Source: Siderastrea radians (lineage: Eukaryota; Cnidaria; Anthozoa; Scleractinia; Rhizangiidae). Taken from it: DNA of 64,000 nt. This document shows positions 10,701 through 21,163 of this stretch, in pieces. Made by a program: the position numbers and the translations under genes. The notes beneath the pieces are model-generated. The model did no database searches. It saw nothing but the letters and a program-made list of their open reading frames with translations, and had not been told where the DNA came from. The stretch is from the NCBI GenBank assembly GCA_964017195.1, contig OZ024896.1:35643307-35707306 (forward strand), read 5' to 3'. Each line of letters opens with the position of its first letter. Within the stretch, counting starts at the first letter, position 1.

Positions 10701-12037
10701 CGCAAGTTATGTCAGCTTGAAAAACTTGCGATAACTTCAAATTCCGTTTGGCCAGGGCTTACAATCACCCTGGGAAGTTTTAACTATTGCAGGCCAAATA
10801 GCAGTAGCTTCCAGGAACGTGTTTTTTAGCTTAACAACGCACTTTTGTTTTATGACGATGAGTTCGCAGTGAAGGAGTGGAGTTGAAACAGGGAATCATA
10901 CCACACGTAAAACGCTACTATAAATAACCTAAACGGGAGCCAGAGGCTTTTCTTGCGCGCTTGGACACGCCCGAACTCTTTGTCTCATATTTTCTTTGAA
11001 AGCGCCGCGTTTTTTTTCGTGGCCTCCGAGACGCATTCATCGGCCGACGGCACCGACGACTCCTCCACGACGAAAGCGCTCGAGAGAAACCTCTGGTCAC
11101 CAAGGTGTAAAGAACAGGGACGCACGACAAAGGAAAGCTAAACTAATCAGGACGTAGATAAGTTACACCCTAGTGTTTATTTCGCGGCTGTTCCAAAAAG
11201 CCAGAACGGGCAAGAAATAAGAAATGAGAAAAGGTAAAGAAGGCAACATTGCACTTGTTATCGCTGTCGATTTTTTGGTGAAAGTTCTTAGTGTTACAAA
11301 AAATCAGAAGGCCGCTCAAGATATAACAAAATCTGTCCTGAACTTTAGCAAACTGCTCTAAAGGACAGAGTACTGAATGACTTTGCATTAAATTTTACTT
11401 ACTTTGTTTGTTTGTTGTTTTTTTTTGTCAGGTCAAGCAGTAAATCACCCATGGGAGAAGAAAACCCTTTTCACGATCGGTAATCATGTTTCTTCTAACA
11501 GTTCCAGGTCCTGCGCCAATACTCAAACTAGTTCCAGACTCTACCTAAATTAGAGTGAATTGCACAAATGGTACATGCTCAGATCTCGAACGGAAATTCC
11601 CATTCGGGAGGTTTTGCTTACCATTTGCACAAACCGTAGACCAACCGGTTTCCCTCTTTACCTTTAAATGGTAAACAACCAACACTTCCATTAAACACTG
11701 TTCAACTTGGTTGAATTGGGAAAGTAAAACGCGTTTGGGCTTTCTGTTGAATGATGTTTGAATGGTGTTAAACAGAATGTTTGTTTGCCATCAAACATTC
11801 GCACAACAAACTTGTATTCAACAGTGCTGAGTGATGTTGAACCCTTTTAACCAAGGCCTAACCAGTCGACTATTTTAAAAAGTACAAGTGTGGCCAAGGA
11901 GCTGAATACACGAATCCCCGGACTACAAGTGCAACGGGCAACCCACAATGCACCGCTGCGGCCAGGTTAAGTCTGATTGTTTCCCTTTCTTTTCTGACAG
12001 TGTCGAGTTGCTGAGCCAGGATACCAAAGACGCTTAG
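3874..12037 (+). CDS. gene A: discoidin-FN2 single-pass membrane protein (3' part)
   Basis: Joined exons: 3874-4199, 4632-4770, 5762-5926, 6881-7009, 8567-8593 (micro-exon, less certain), 8828-8915, 9893-9940, 11432-11479, 12001-12037. All have AG/GT borders and every phase agrees (1, 0, 1, 1, 1, 1, 2, 2, 2). The stop is TAG at 12035. Order of parts: F5/8 type C (discoidin) domain, fibronectin type II domain, Ser/Thr-rich stalk, transmembrane helix, cytoplasmic tail of about 45 residues. Discoidin domains bind carbohydrate, lipid or protein ligands and FN2 modules bind collagen-like ligands, so a cell-surface adhesion or recognition receptor is the natural inference. The ligand is unknown. 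The signal peptide and any further N-terminal domains are missing: the first exon found begins in phase 1, so at least one exon lies upstream. A possible polyadenylation signal ATTAAA is at 12155. Confidence 0.88.
4961..5636. repeat. ~38-bp minisatellite in an intron of gene A
   Basis: About 17 tandem copies of a unit like aaagggcccattagagaa followed by cctgaatgagggttacatgc. Copies differ by point changes and some lack the AGAGAA segment, giving short units. It lies wholly inside the intron between the discoidin and FN2 exons and has no coding role. Confidence 0.9.
5762..5926 (+). CDS. gene A, fibronectin type II domain exon
   Basis: A single exon between acceptor TTCACTCAG and donor GTAAGC, phase 1 in and phase 1 out. 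It encodes one FN2 module: PFKYKGVTYNSC, then LWCSLDPVYKGRWGNC. The four structural Cys, the aromatic PF.Y start and the RWGNC end are all present. FN2 modules are kringle-like two-disulfide folds that bind collagen and gelatin (fibronectin, MMP2/9, mannose receptors). A discoidin domain directly followed by FN2 suggests a matrix- or glycan-facing ectodomain. Confidence 0.93.
5927..6880. other. intron of gene A
   Basis: No coding signal or structured repeat was recognised. It runs from the GTAAGC donor of the FN2 exon to the TATTTTTAAG acceptor of the stalk exon. Confidence 0.5.
6881..7009 (+). CDS. gene A, Ser/Thr-rich stalk exon
   Basis: Phase 1 in, phase 1 out, 43 residues. The first half is dense in Thr and Ser (for example TTSNTSSSETITST) with several Pro, as in O-glycosylated stalks. 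The second half is charged (FKPKEERVAMREEK). The acceptor is the weak TATTTTTAAG; a different acceptor (AAAG at 6917) would give the wrong phase, which decided the start. It separates the folded ectodomain from the membrane. Confidence 0.65.
7255..7575. repeat. degenerate foldback repeat with GCAACTTG motifs
   Basis: The sequence alternates GCAACTTG/GCAACGTTGC-type words in both orientations (gcgaggcaagttgcag, ctcgcaacgttgcaa, caacttgcctcgcaac). It resembles the interior of a short non-autonomous DNA element. The ends were not fixed. It lies in an intron of gene A. Confidence 0.45.
7754..7889. repeat. 136-bp palindromic MITE-like element
   Basis: Ends ggccccag and ctggggcc are inverted copies. 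The arms continue through ggttggatagcgctatccaccggataa and a complementary ttatccactggatagcg. This type of GGATA/TATCC-rich foldback is very common in coral and sea-anemone genomes (from general knowledge, not searched). Intronic. Confidence 0.75.
8567..8593 (+). CDS. gene A, putative 27-bp micro-exon
   Basis: Acceptor TTTTAAATCACAG and donor GTAAGTAAG flank exactly 27 bases that are open in the phase needed (1 in, 1 out) and encode HVLVTHDN. Because it is symmetric, the gene reads correctly with or without it, so it could be an alternatively used exon. A nearby open segment (about 8,413 to 8,475) between an acceptor and GTAAAC was not accepted because it is open only in phase 0. Confidence 0.5.
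8828..8915 (+). CDS. gene A, transmembrane exon
   Basis: Acceptor CCCTCTACAG, donor GTGAGT, phase 1 in and phase 2 out. It encodes a hydrophobic helix (VVGPLVTFFLIAAIALAG, then FLYW) followed by Arg. The positive residues at the start of the next exon (RKRRAK) form the stop-transfer signal, which places the N-terminal domains outside the cell. Confidence 0.9.
9247..9317 (-). tRNA. tRNA-Thr-like repeat (degenerate copy)
   Basis: A 71-nt cloverleaf-like sequence. The acceptor stem GGCTTGT pairs with GCAAGCC, there is a D-arm GCTC...GAGC and a T-loop TTCGAAT. The anticodon loop reads CCGGTAT, giving GGT (Thr), but position 33 is C instead of U, the last anticodon-stem pair is A-C, and the T-stem is one base short. 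It is one half of an inverted pair inside a repeat, so it is more likely a tRNA-derived repeat than a working tRNA gene. Confidence 0.55.
9507..9577 (+). tRNA. tRNA-Thr-like repeat (degenerate copy)
   Basis: Same 71-nt sequence as the minus-strand copy at 9247-9317, including the short T-stem. The B-box GGTTCGAATCC is intact and the A-box region TTAGCTCAATTGG is close to consensus, so RNA polymerase III could still recognise it. It is followed by cctgatttttttttcagg, a T-run that could end pol III transcription and is also the start of the flanking inverted repeat. Confidence 0.55.
9893..9940 (+). CDS. gene A, juxtamembrane tail exon
   Basis: Acceptor GTTTTCTTACAG, donor GTTAGT, phase 2 in and out. 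It encodes RRAKMDENTQTVRYER, completing the basic stop-transfer cluster begun in the previous exon. It contains one Tyr (RYERS context). Confidence 0.8.
10382..10760. repeat. 379-bp terminal-inverted-repeat element
   Basis: The left end aagccctggccaaacgga matches the inverted right end tccgtttggccagggctt. The arms continue with acttgcg/cgcaagt words. A minus-strand open frame running through it is a by-product of the repeat. Non-autonomous DNA transposon, intronic in gene A. Confidence 0.75.
10761..11431. other. intron of gene A
   Basis: No domain-bearing frame. A patch from 10,930 to 11,120 is richer in G+C and open on both strands, but the translations (Arg/Ser-rich on the minus strand) show no known motif and no supporting splice context. 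Confidence 0.4.
11432..11479 (+). CDS. gene A, tail exon with NPF motif
   Basis: Acceptor TTTTTTTTGTCAG, donor GTAATC, phase 2 in and out. It encodes SSSKSPMGEENPFHD. The tripeptide NPF in an acidic context is the recognised ligand of EH domains (EPS15, EHD proteins), which act in endocytosis and recycling. The preceding Ser run and SP dipeptide are possible phosphorylation sites. Confidence 0.8.
12001..12037 (+). CDS. gene A, last coding exon with stop
   Basis: The acceptor TTCTTTTCTGACAG is strong. The exon reads (R)VELLSQDTKDA then TAG. Joined to the previous exon it creates DRVELL, which fits the acidic dileucine sorting motif [DE]xxxL[LI] bound by AP-1/AP-2 adaptors. Confidence 0.82.
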
Positions 12038-12434
12038 ATACTGCCGGAGAGCTATGACCATTACGTTTTTACGCATGAATACCATGACAAAAATATATTT
12101 GATCGCAAAAAAATAATTGCTGTAACGTTCTCTTAGTTTTTGATTTTGGGGTCAATTAAAATCTCGATTGATCATACCAGGCTAAGGTTAAATTTCCTTT
12201 TAAACAATCAAAATCCAAATTTTGCGCTCTAAGGTCTAAATTGTAGTTTCGTGTTAAATTTTGCGCAACGTGCTTTTATTAGGAAATCGAAACCTAGATT
12301 TTGTGGAAAAAATTTGGTTATCCATAACATAAGGGACAAACCAATCGTTAATTGTAATCTGAACGAACAACGTTCGAACCGAGGAGGATTGTTTTTGTTG
12401 GCAGTCTTAACAGGTTTCGAAACGTTCGTCTTAG

Positions 12435-13227
12435 GCATCAGTCAATTCCAGGGGTGCCCATCCCCCCCCGGGCCAACCCCCGGGCATTAGCATTTTTTTT
12501 AAAAAAATGGCAAATTCCCGGGGGTGGGGACAAGTAAGTCCGTCAAATGCCCCGGGGTGGGACCAAAATAGAAGGCAAATGCCCCACCCCCGGGATCATC
12601 TAGAAAGCAACACTGCTCAAGATTTTAATAATAAATCATAACAAAGAAAGTGTCACTCATCATTATTATCAATGCGCTTCGGTTTAATATTTTATAACTG
12701 TGCGTCTCCCCTTCCGTTGTTCATTTGTTTTCAAAATAATACTTTATTAATATCAATAACACGTTCATTTATTTGATTTTGACATACACAACTTATAAGT
12801 GTTTTATTAAATAAGCTATATTAAAAGAAATGCTTAAATAATTTCGAAGAACTGAAAATGCATGATCTGTATTTAACAAACGGCCAAAAACATAAAATAT
12901 TTTTACTAAACTGGTCACCTCGGATAGCTTAAAAATCCATATAGTACGTAGAATTAATTTCACTTCATACAGTATTTAATCAACAAACGATGAAATCAAT
13001 CAGCGAACAGCAACAAAGGAATGGAAGATCATGGACGACCTCAGACTGACTACACCGGAACGTTTTTCTCACCTTGTCAAATGCCCCGGGGTCTTCTCGG
13101 GGGTAGGCAAATGCCCGACCCCCGGGCAGTGATAAAATTTCAAATGCCCCACCCCCGGGATTAAAACGTGAGCAAATGCCCGACTAATGCCCGGGGGGGG
13201 ATGGGCACTGCTGGAATTGACTGATGC
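12435..13227. repeat. 793-bp inverted-repeat element with CCCGGG clusters
   Basis: The left end gcatcagtcaattcca and right end tggaattgactgatgc are perfect inverted repeats. Just inside are ccatccccccccgggcc and its complement. The interior has repeated aaatgccccacccccggg words near each end and an AT-rich centre with no gene. Non-autonomous DNA transposon; target duplication not clear. Confidence 0.8.
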
Positions 13228-13330
13228 ATTATTTTCCGAATGTAGCACTGTTCATTTAGAGTGTGCATTAAAGATGTGCTGATCATTTAGAGCCTTCTTG
13301 TTACATGTTGCACGAATTAATCCAAATAAA

Positions 13331-13480
13331 CTAGGGGTGGATTCATTTGCAGCATACGCGTATCGCCGTGGCATTGCCCATTGGAATTTTTTTTACTGTT
13401 TTTAAGCTTGAAAACGATAAACAATTCCAACGGGCAAAGGCGACAGCATTACGCGTATGCTGCAAATGAATGCACCCTAG
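13331..13480. repeat. 150-bp foldback element, host of a second insertion
   Basis: ctaggggtggattcatttgc is mirrored by gcaaatgaatgcaccctag, with catacgcgta/tacgcgtatg inside. Its right end supplied the target for the element at 13483. Confidence 0.8.
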
Positions 13481-13482
13481 AT

Positions 13483-13628
13483 CAGACTCGTACCCAGTCG
13501 CTATTTGTGAGTCTGGGAGAAAGGGAAAGAAGATTGGATTCTATTGAGGCGCGCGGGGTCACCTCAATAGAATCCAATCTTCTCTCCCTTTCCCCCAGAC
13601 TCATTAATAGCTACTGGGTACAAGTCTG
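13483..13628. repeat. 146-bp hairpin element with 9-bp target duplication
   Basis: A near-perfect hairpin (tgaggcgcgcggggtcacctca at its tip). It is flanked by accctagat at 13474-13482 and 13629-13637. The duplicated target is the last bases of the neighbouring foldback, so this element inserted later. Nine-base duplications are typical of Mutator-like transposons, which is inference for a copy this short. Confidence 0.8.
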
Positions 13629-13794
13629 ACCCTAGATTAACCAAATAAAAAACATGGATTAACTTAAAATACGAATCTACTGTAGTAGTGGGAGTTGGCA
13701 GGGGATCATTTCACGTAATACATTTTGAACAAACCCTTGATTAGCCTTTTTGTAAAGGAGTAAAACTTGTTAAAATCTTGTAGAACAAAATCTA

Positions 13795-14430
13795 TCACGC
13801 GCCTTTACAAGTTAGGAGAAAGACTTAACATTCGCTCGCAATAGTTAACACTAGTGCGCTCTTACAAGAGTAAGACTAGTGTTACCTTTGTAATAGTAAA
13901 ACCTAGCGTACGCCCTTACAAGATAAGACGTGTTAGCCTTGCAATAATAAAACCTATTGTGCGCCCTTACAAGATAAGACTTGTGTTACCCTTGTAGTAG
14001 TACTGAAAACCTAGTGTGCGTCCTTACAAGATAAGACTTTTGTTACCCTTGTAGAGACTAGAGTCACCCTTATAATAGTAGAACCTAGGGTACGCCCTTA
14101 CAAAGGTAAGATTTGTTACCCTTCCAATAGTAAAATCTAGTACACGCCCCTACAATAGTAGGACTTGAGTTACCTTTGTGATAGTAAAACCTAGTGTGCG
14201 TCCTTACGGTAAGACTTGTGCTACTCTTGAAATAGTTCAACCTTAAGTGTGCGCCCACACATGATAGCACTTGTTCTCCCCTTGTAATAGTAAAAGTTAG
14301 CATGTACCCTTACTAAATAAGACTTAATTGTGTTACCCTTGTAAAGTAAAAGCTACCCTTGTACCCTTGTAATAGTAGAATCTAGGGTGCACCCTACAAG
14401 GGTAAGATTTGTGTTACCCTTGTAATAATA
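13795..14430. repeat. left-end minisatellite
   Basis: About ten diverged copies of a 65 to 70-bp unit: cgcccttacaagataagact, tgtgttacccttgtaatagt, aaaacctagtgtg. The unit is partly palindromic (cttac...gtaag; ttac...gtaa). Its orientation is the same as the right-end array at 29,389. Confidence 0.85.
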
Positions 14431-15223
14431 AAACTTTAAGAGCAAATGTTGCCAAAAATCAAACATTTTCAAAGTATTGTGGCAACAGCTCAAAAATCAA
14501 TTCCGCTCATATTCTTATGTTAGGTAGACCTTAATGTGAAACAAATCACTGCATAGTTCGTTTGGCTGAATATCGATTTGTTTTCAACTCAAAAATTTAA
14601 GGCAAATCTCGAAGCTTCGCGTGACAAAATGAAGCACTCCAGAGCAATAAAAATGAACCAAACTTGTAGAACGATGTTTAAATATATGTCAAAAGCAATT
14701 TCAGCAATTTCTGCTCATTTATTTACGAGCTCTAATTAAATTTATCCGACATACTTTTGACTAGATAAAAAGTATATCAAGTTTAACCCCTAGAAAAAGT
14801 ATGTGGTACCGAATATTATTCGTCAAGAATCTGGATCTCAAGAGGAGAAGGGATGTTCTTTTGCCTCCTAAAAGGATTTTTTGGGGAAATGTATTGACGC
14901 GATGTTATAGAATTTTAAAGTTGGACAAAATGCGTCGATTCAAGCGATCAGAAAAGTCAGCCTAATTAACTCAGTGTACACATACACGAACAACTTCACG
15001 TTTACCGCAGGGTTTGATCAGCAAACAACCGATTTTAACACAAAATCCTCTAACCTTCATGTTGCTGTGGTCTGAGAGCTGTGGTCCTTGTTTATGATAA
15101 AATTCAAGCAAACTGCAAGGAAACTTGACAGGATATCGCAACTTGCCATGCCGTTTCACCAAACATCCGCCGTTTTTTATGTGAGGATTCTCTTTTCCTA
15201 TTTTCGTTAGAAAACAGGCTTAA

Positions 15224-17759
15224 GGTGTTGTACAAAAGATGCCTTTCCTTTGAAACTAGCTCTGAACTGAACAGCGAAACAAGAAGTCGTTAATACAAAA
15301 ACATCTGTTACGTGCTTTGGGTGATGCCGCTAATTAATTCAGTCAGAACGAGTTTTACTGAAATCGACAACTGCATGCATGTACCGCGGTAACGAAATTT
15401 TGGGTGCATCGAGTGACTTTGGGGAATAAGGTTAAATCGTTTTTTTCAAATAAGCTATTCTTGTCATCCTACGTTTATTAATTTAAGGACTGAGCGAAGA
15501 TTCTCAGTAGATTGGTTTCAGATGAGCACTTAAAAATGCATGAAACTGAAACAAAAATGTCCGTTTGTTGCGTGACATTAACCCTAGAGCTTTTTCCTGG
15601 TGGGCTAAGGGAGTTAAAAATATATTCACAGGTAATTAACTATGGCTGGATTAAAATACAAAGTTGGACATGAAAATCTCCTCGTTTTCAGTCTGAGAAT
15701 GTTTTCTTTCTTTTTGTTTAGGGTGGGGCGGGGTTTGGGCTAAAGGTGTTTGAAAAGACGTTCAAGAAAGTACTAAATCGACTGATTGTAAGTGCCCGGG
15801 TAAAAGTAATAGTATAAGTAAACGATTCTTGGCATTAAAGGATTTTCAAATAAAGAGGAGCTTTTCCATCTGTTGTTTCAGAACTCACCTAACCCACCTT
15901 TAATGTATCAATTACGCAGACGTGAAACCTTTTGCTTTACAACATCACACAACATTCAAGCCAGCCACCTGCATGTGATAAAGCTTTGTTCAGTAATTAT
16001 AAAAGCGGAACGGAAAGGAATTTGCAGGTTCTCGATTTTCTGAAAACTTGATTTCACAGACCCAAAAGGCCCCGAGTAGAAATACTTAGTCTGTGCCTGC
16101 ACCCTTTCCTCGTGCGTTTTAATATTCTTTAAAGGCATCTTGAGGTGACTTGGACATCTAAGTCACCCTCATATCAAGGTCGATCGTCTTCGAACAACTT
16201 TAAGAGTGATAGCGGGTCACTGCGGCTCGCTTGGAATTTTTATCTTGGAATTATCTTTCCCTTTTGCTTAACCGATCAACCGACCGACCGACCCACTTTC
16301 GCGAGGATGGAGGCGATGGGTGGGGGGCGGGGGGTTGGAAACCTACTTAAGAGGAAACCTTTTCATGTTGGGGGATTAAGGGTTCAAACTTCCCCCTTCT
16401 CTTAGCCTTCAACCCCGGCTGCGCCCTCATTTTGTTGGCTCAAGCTCTTTGCGTTTTTGGCGTTTGCAAACTTTATGACTCGGCCAAACTCCTTCAACAT
16501 TATTCAACGATCTTGAACACAACTTTGCTGTGCGATGTTGAACAAGGTGGGCAAACGAATTCAGTACTTTTGATCACACCTGAGAACATAGAAAAAGTTG
16601 AATCAATATTACAGAACATCATTGCACAGGGTGGCACACCTGAGAACAAAAGAAAAGTCGGCAAAATTGTGAAACATCATTAAGTTGGAAGGCCAAACTT
16701 GTTTTTAAAATTCAACAGCGTTGATCGGTGTTGAATAGAACGTTGAACCCCCCAGTTAACCCGTTTTGTAGTTTTCTTCACTGTTGGAAGCTTTAAAAAA
16801 AGACTGCACGCACTACAGTGTCAGTCGAGTAGAGTCGTTTTTCGTTGGTGCCTGTTGAGCATCGAAAGCGGAAAACCCAAGACTCATAAAAAGTCATCCA
16901 AGTAAAGCCCGTAGTGGGTTGTATTTTCTGCCACAGGACAAAGCTCTTACCAATCTTGCAGATCATTAAATTTATTCCCTGAGAACCAGTATGAGTTTTG
17001 ATTTTTTTATTAATGTCTATTCTCCGTAAATAAGTGTTTGTGCGTTTAATGTACACTAGCACGTAAATACGAACAAGAACCAGGTAAAAATAAAAAGGAG
17101 GTTTAACGTATCACCACTGCCTTATTTGAAAGTCTTTGAATGCCAGGAATCGATACAATCAGTCGATTCAGTGTTCTCTAAAACTTCTTTCCCCGAAACC
17201 TAGAGCCCAAGCCCCACCCCACCCTCACCCCAACAAAACGAGAAAAGAATTTTAAGACCGAACAGGAAATTTTTATGCCTGACTTTGCATTTTAATCTAG
17301 CCATAGTATATAATATAGCATTTACTAACTGTGGAACATCTTGGAAAACCAACAGAGAATATATTTTTAAAACCCCCTTTGCCCTGCTTATCAGGTAAAA
17401 GCTCAGTCTAGGGTATGTCACGCAACCAAGGTGCGCTTTTTTCAGTTTCACAGATTTCAAAGTACTCATCGAACCCAATCTACTGAGAATCTTCGCTCAG
17501 TCATTAAAGTAGTAAACGTAGGAAGACAGAATTAGCTTATTTGAAAAAAATTAAACCTTATTCCCCAAAGTCACCGGATGCACCCAAAATTTCGTTACCG
17601 CGGTACACGCATGCAGTAGTCGATTTCACTAAAACTCATTCTGAATTAATTAGCGACATCACCCAAAGCACTTAACAGATGTTTTTGTATTAACGACTTC
17701 TTGTTTCGCTGTTCAGTTCAGAGCTAGTTTCAAAGGAAAAACATCTTATGTACAACACC
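15224..17759. mobile_element. element X: 2.5-kb TTAA-flanked inverted-repeat element
   Basis: Ends ggtgttgtaca and tgtacaacacc are inverted and lie between TTAA (15220-15223) and TTAA (17760-17763). The inverted ends are about 300 bp long (15,224-15,525 against 17,475-17,759), with scattered mismatches. The interior has no recognisable transposase. Precise TTAA duplication is characteristic of piggyBac and Kolobok transposons; which one is undecided. Confidence 0.8.
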
Positions 17760-18098
17760 TTAAAGGTCAAATAAACCCAAATTTTGATAATTCCGCTTTA
17801 GCCGTTTAAACGCGTCTTGACACAAAAAGAAATCATTATAAAGCCAAACTGGGCCGAAATTTTCCTTCCTGAGACCTTAAAAGGAGTAATAAAGCCAAAA
17901 GTACGAAGACATCCGAAGGTTTCACGAAATCGTTTCTGAAATGACCGCGCGCTTAAATGGAAGGAATGGAAACGACGCTGATTCTGTGACGTCACTGTTG
18001 ATGAGCAAAGAAAGCTCAAAATCCAAAGGCGAGTATTGAAGAGTATTGATGTAATTTTTTGGAAAATTCTGTTTTCACCCGTTTTCTTTGCGTTGAAA

Positions 18099-18234
18099 AT
18101 GGCCGAGGAGCTCAAACCTGTGGCATTTAACGTAGAGCCATACCAGTTTGAGCTAATTGCCACAGAATCGGACTGCAAAATCTCAGATGATATTCAACCG
18201 ACAGCAATGGCTTCGAAAGTAAACGACGGAATTG
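18099..18234 (+). pseudogene. putative first exon of a transposon-borne gene in element Y
   Basis: ATG at 18099, open to a GTAAAG donor after 18234. It encodes MAEELKPVAFNVEPYQFELI and then an acidic stretch (ATESDCKISDD). An N-terminal PYQFE-type motif followed by an acidic region recalls the start of multi-copy cnidarian proteins usually named P2X7-C-terminus-like; this is from memory and unconfirmed. No downstream exon was found, so the gene is probably a remnant. Confidence 0.35.
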
Positions 18235-20523
18235 GTAAAGTTTAATGGTGAGCGGTTAAGCTTATTTATTCATTACACTGCAAAAGTTCGCTTTATAATT
18301 GTTAATAAATGCGTTACCACTTTATTTGAGGCATTTTTGTTGTTCTTTGCAGCCCTCTTGTACACTTATCATGATCGATGTTCGTTGTTATGCCTTACTG
18401 ACTAGACTGACTAGAGTAAAGCAAAGCTTCTTATACATGTATCCATTATGGTTCCTGTGTGAGTACAGTTTCATCCTCGCGGCAACAGCGGCAGGAAATC
18501 CAGCTCAAATTTTGAACATAGCTGAAAACAGGTTGCAGTTCTTGTTGAATGTATTTGAATCTTGTTGAATGTATCTGTCTACATGTGTTACTTGTTGTTT
18601 TGCATGTATACAATCTTAGGTTCAAAATTTAGGTGCATTTAAATTTTGGCAACTTTGTACTAATGCCAGCTGGGCGAGAAAGTGTCTTGCTGTCGTGCAA
18701 TTCCCAAATCCTGTGATAAGATACCATCTGCTATGTCCTAGAGACAGATGAAGAGAATTTTTTAAATCCAGCTGTCATTGAGACGCCGGAGTACGTACAT
18801 ATTAACCTAATTTTGCTTTGGGCTCTTTTTTGGGGGGGGGGGTGGTGGGGGGTGGGGGGCAGAGAACAAACTCCATGTATAGATTGGTGCAACGCAAATG
18901 AATATGGTTTTAAAGCCTTTTTGGTGTGAAAATGGTTGTTGACTTAAAAGTCAGGTCTGAAAATGGTAATTGATTCGGGGGTGACAGTTATGTTTTGTCA
19001 GTTCTGAAAATGGGTGGGAAAAATTACACATCTGGTTCTCAAGATGGGTAAGGAAAATTACATGTTCTGACAGTGGGCACACTGAGAGCTGCTTTGTGGT
19101 TGAATTTTGTTTGGGAAAAGAGAAAGAAAAACCTCTGGGAGCATGGGAGGAACCAGGGGACTAGTGGGGAGGGAAAATTAACTATTTTGGTCCGAAAATG
19201 AATCACCTATAAATTGTGTTCATGAGAAAAAATCCTTCATTAATATATGATGAGCTGTTGCAATGCTTATGAGGTTGTTTGCTAAATACTAAGATATTTG
19301 ACAAAAGGTGACGTAAAAGTAGTAAAAGATCAAGGAACAATAATGAAATGACAATTACAAAAACCCTTATTACATGAATGAACATGACTACAGAAACAGT
19401 ATACCTTGTTATGTTCTTAGCAACCTTGTGCACTTTATGACTCCTTTGATGTATATGGTTTAACAAGTATTGGGTTTACAATCAGTTGTAGTACCAGTAC
19501 AACATATAAGTAATATAATTGTTAGTTGAAAGCAAAAACAAACTCTTAAATTTTAGCTTAAACAAATCAAATGTGATTTGATTATTTCTAAGGCTGTGAA
19601 ATCGAGTTAATGTTGTTTTTCTACCGTTGTTACTGGTTAGCTAACCTGTTTATTTATTTAATATAGATTTATTTTTGTAGTTGACATATTTATTTAATCC
19701 CTTTACTGATGAGTTACCTTTTACTCATCTGTGTATCTTTCTTATGAGTCTGTTGTTTCCTCTTTCGTTCTCAGAACATGTATAGAGTAATGTTGCTTAT
19801 AGGCAATACACTTACTAGATACGTATGAAGCTGGGACGACAAATCCCAATAGCCATTCCATCTTGTCTGGTTTTAAAAATTAGAGAGAGTTTCCCAAGTA
19901 AAAGTGGAAGCTGAAAGGGCTTTGAATATGTCCATTAACAGCTTGACAGTCTTGCTAGATAATGTTAACATCATATTTGGTTGACAGTAGTACTACTCTT
20001 TCAAATGTTTCTAAACTTTGTATTTTCTTCAATTACTACAGAGGGGTACTTAACCTAGGAGGTGAGAGGGGAGGGGCTCCTATAGTGTAGTGAACGGGTC
20101 ACCGTGATTACAATTCATGCTTTGGTACCACTTTAGGTGTTTGAATTAAAAATGACCATTGTCAGCATGTTTTGTTACTTTCGAGGGTTTTAAGGTACTA
20201 TAATGTCAGAAATTATGCTGGCAGGAAGAACTTTTCAAGAGGTATTAGTACTTCTTGGAGTCACAAGGAACATATGCGACACCCACAAAAGAAGTGTTTT
20301 TTTTGTTTCAAACAACAATCAATTCCTTCAGTTTTTATGGGTCAACCATTTCCCCCTCCTGAAAGTACTTAGATAGCAGCCGTACGAAGGGTGGACCCCA
20401 TAATTATATTTTAAAAGTGATACACCTGTCATAAACTTGATAGGGGCATGTTCATCTTGATATGATGTCCTTTCTGCCTCCCCTAAAAATCATGAACATG
20501 GAACAGCCTGGAACCTTCTGCTT

Positions 20524-21163
20524 CCCAGGGGGGTACTCCGGATTTCAAGTGACGGGGATGATCGAATGGGGGCAAAAATCAAAACCCAAAAAAATCCCTA
20601 GGGCCTCCAAGGAACCCAAAAAATCCCTGGACCAAAAATTAACCCCCCAAAATCCCATGCCGAATTTTCGAGCCTCAAAAATTTCCAGAAAGGATTAACC
20701 CACAAGTCACAAGTGAAAGATATCAAGAATTCACTACAGCAAAAAGGAATTCCAGTGAGGATAAAGCCGGGTGATAAACACGATGAATGAATCAGTTGAA
20801 TGAATTGAAGCCTTGTGAAATACACCCGGGGCACTTTGCGGACTATTGTATAACCGGTTTTATGAAACAGATGCAATGTAATGTGACACCATCGTTAAAT
20901 ATAATTGAAACAACCGCAAAACAAGTTTGGTTGTCAGTACTTAATATTCGCAGAACTACGCGGCCAGGATACACAGGCACTACCACAATTCTTCAGATTG
21001 TTTTGAATACCCAAAAACCTCTACTTAAATCAAGCCACCCAAAAAAATACTTGCCGGATTTTCCTACCCAAAAACATCCCGGAATGGAAAATTTCAACCC
21101 CCACCCAAAAAAAAAATCCTTCGATTATCCCCGTCACTTGAAATCCAGAGTACCCCCCCTGGG
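20524..21163. repeat. 640-bp inverted-repeat element inside element Y
   Basis: cccagggggggtactccgga is mirrored by tccagagtacccccc with ctggg. The arms go on through tttcaagtgacggggatgat and its complement, then into ccaaaaaaatcc-type simple words. Open frames across it have no motif. Confidence 0.8.

Noticed and set aside
13795..14430. Tandem units considered as a CRISPR or rRNA spacer array
   Set aside because: Units vary in length and sequence, and no rRNA or cas genes are present.
16490..16760. Frame with repeated GTPENKxKV words in element X
   Set aside because: Low-complexity match to ttcaac/gttgaa repeat words seen also at 11,640-11,860; no domain.
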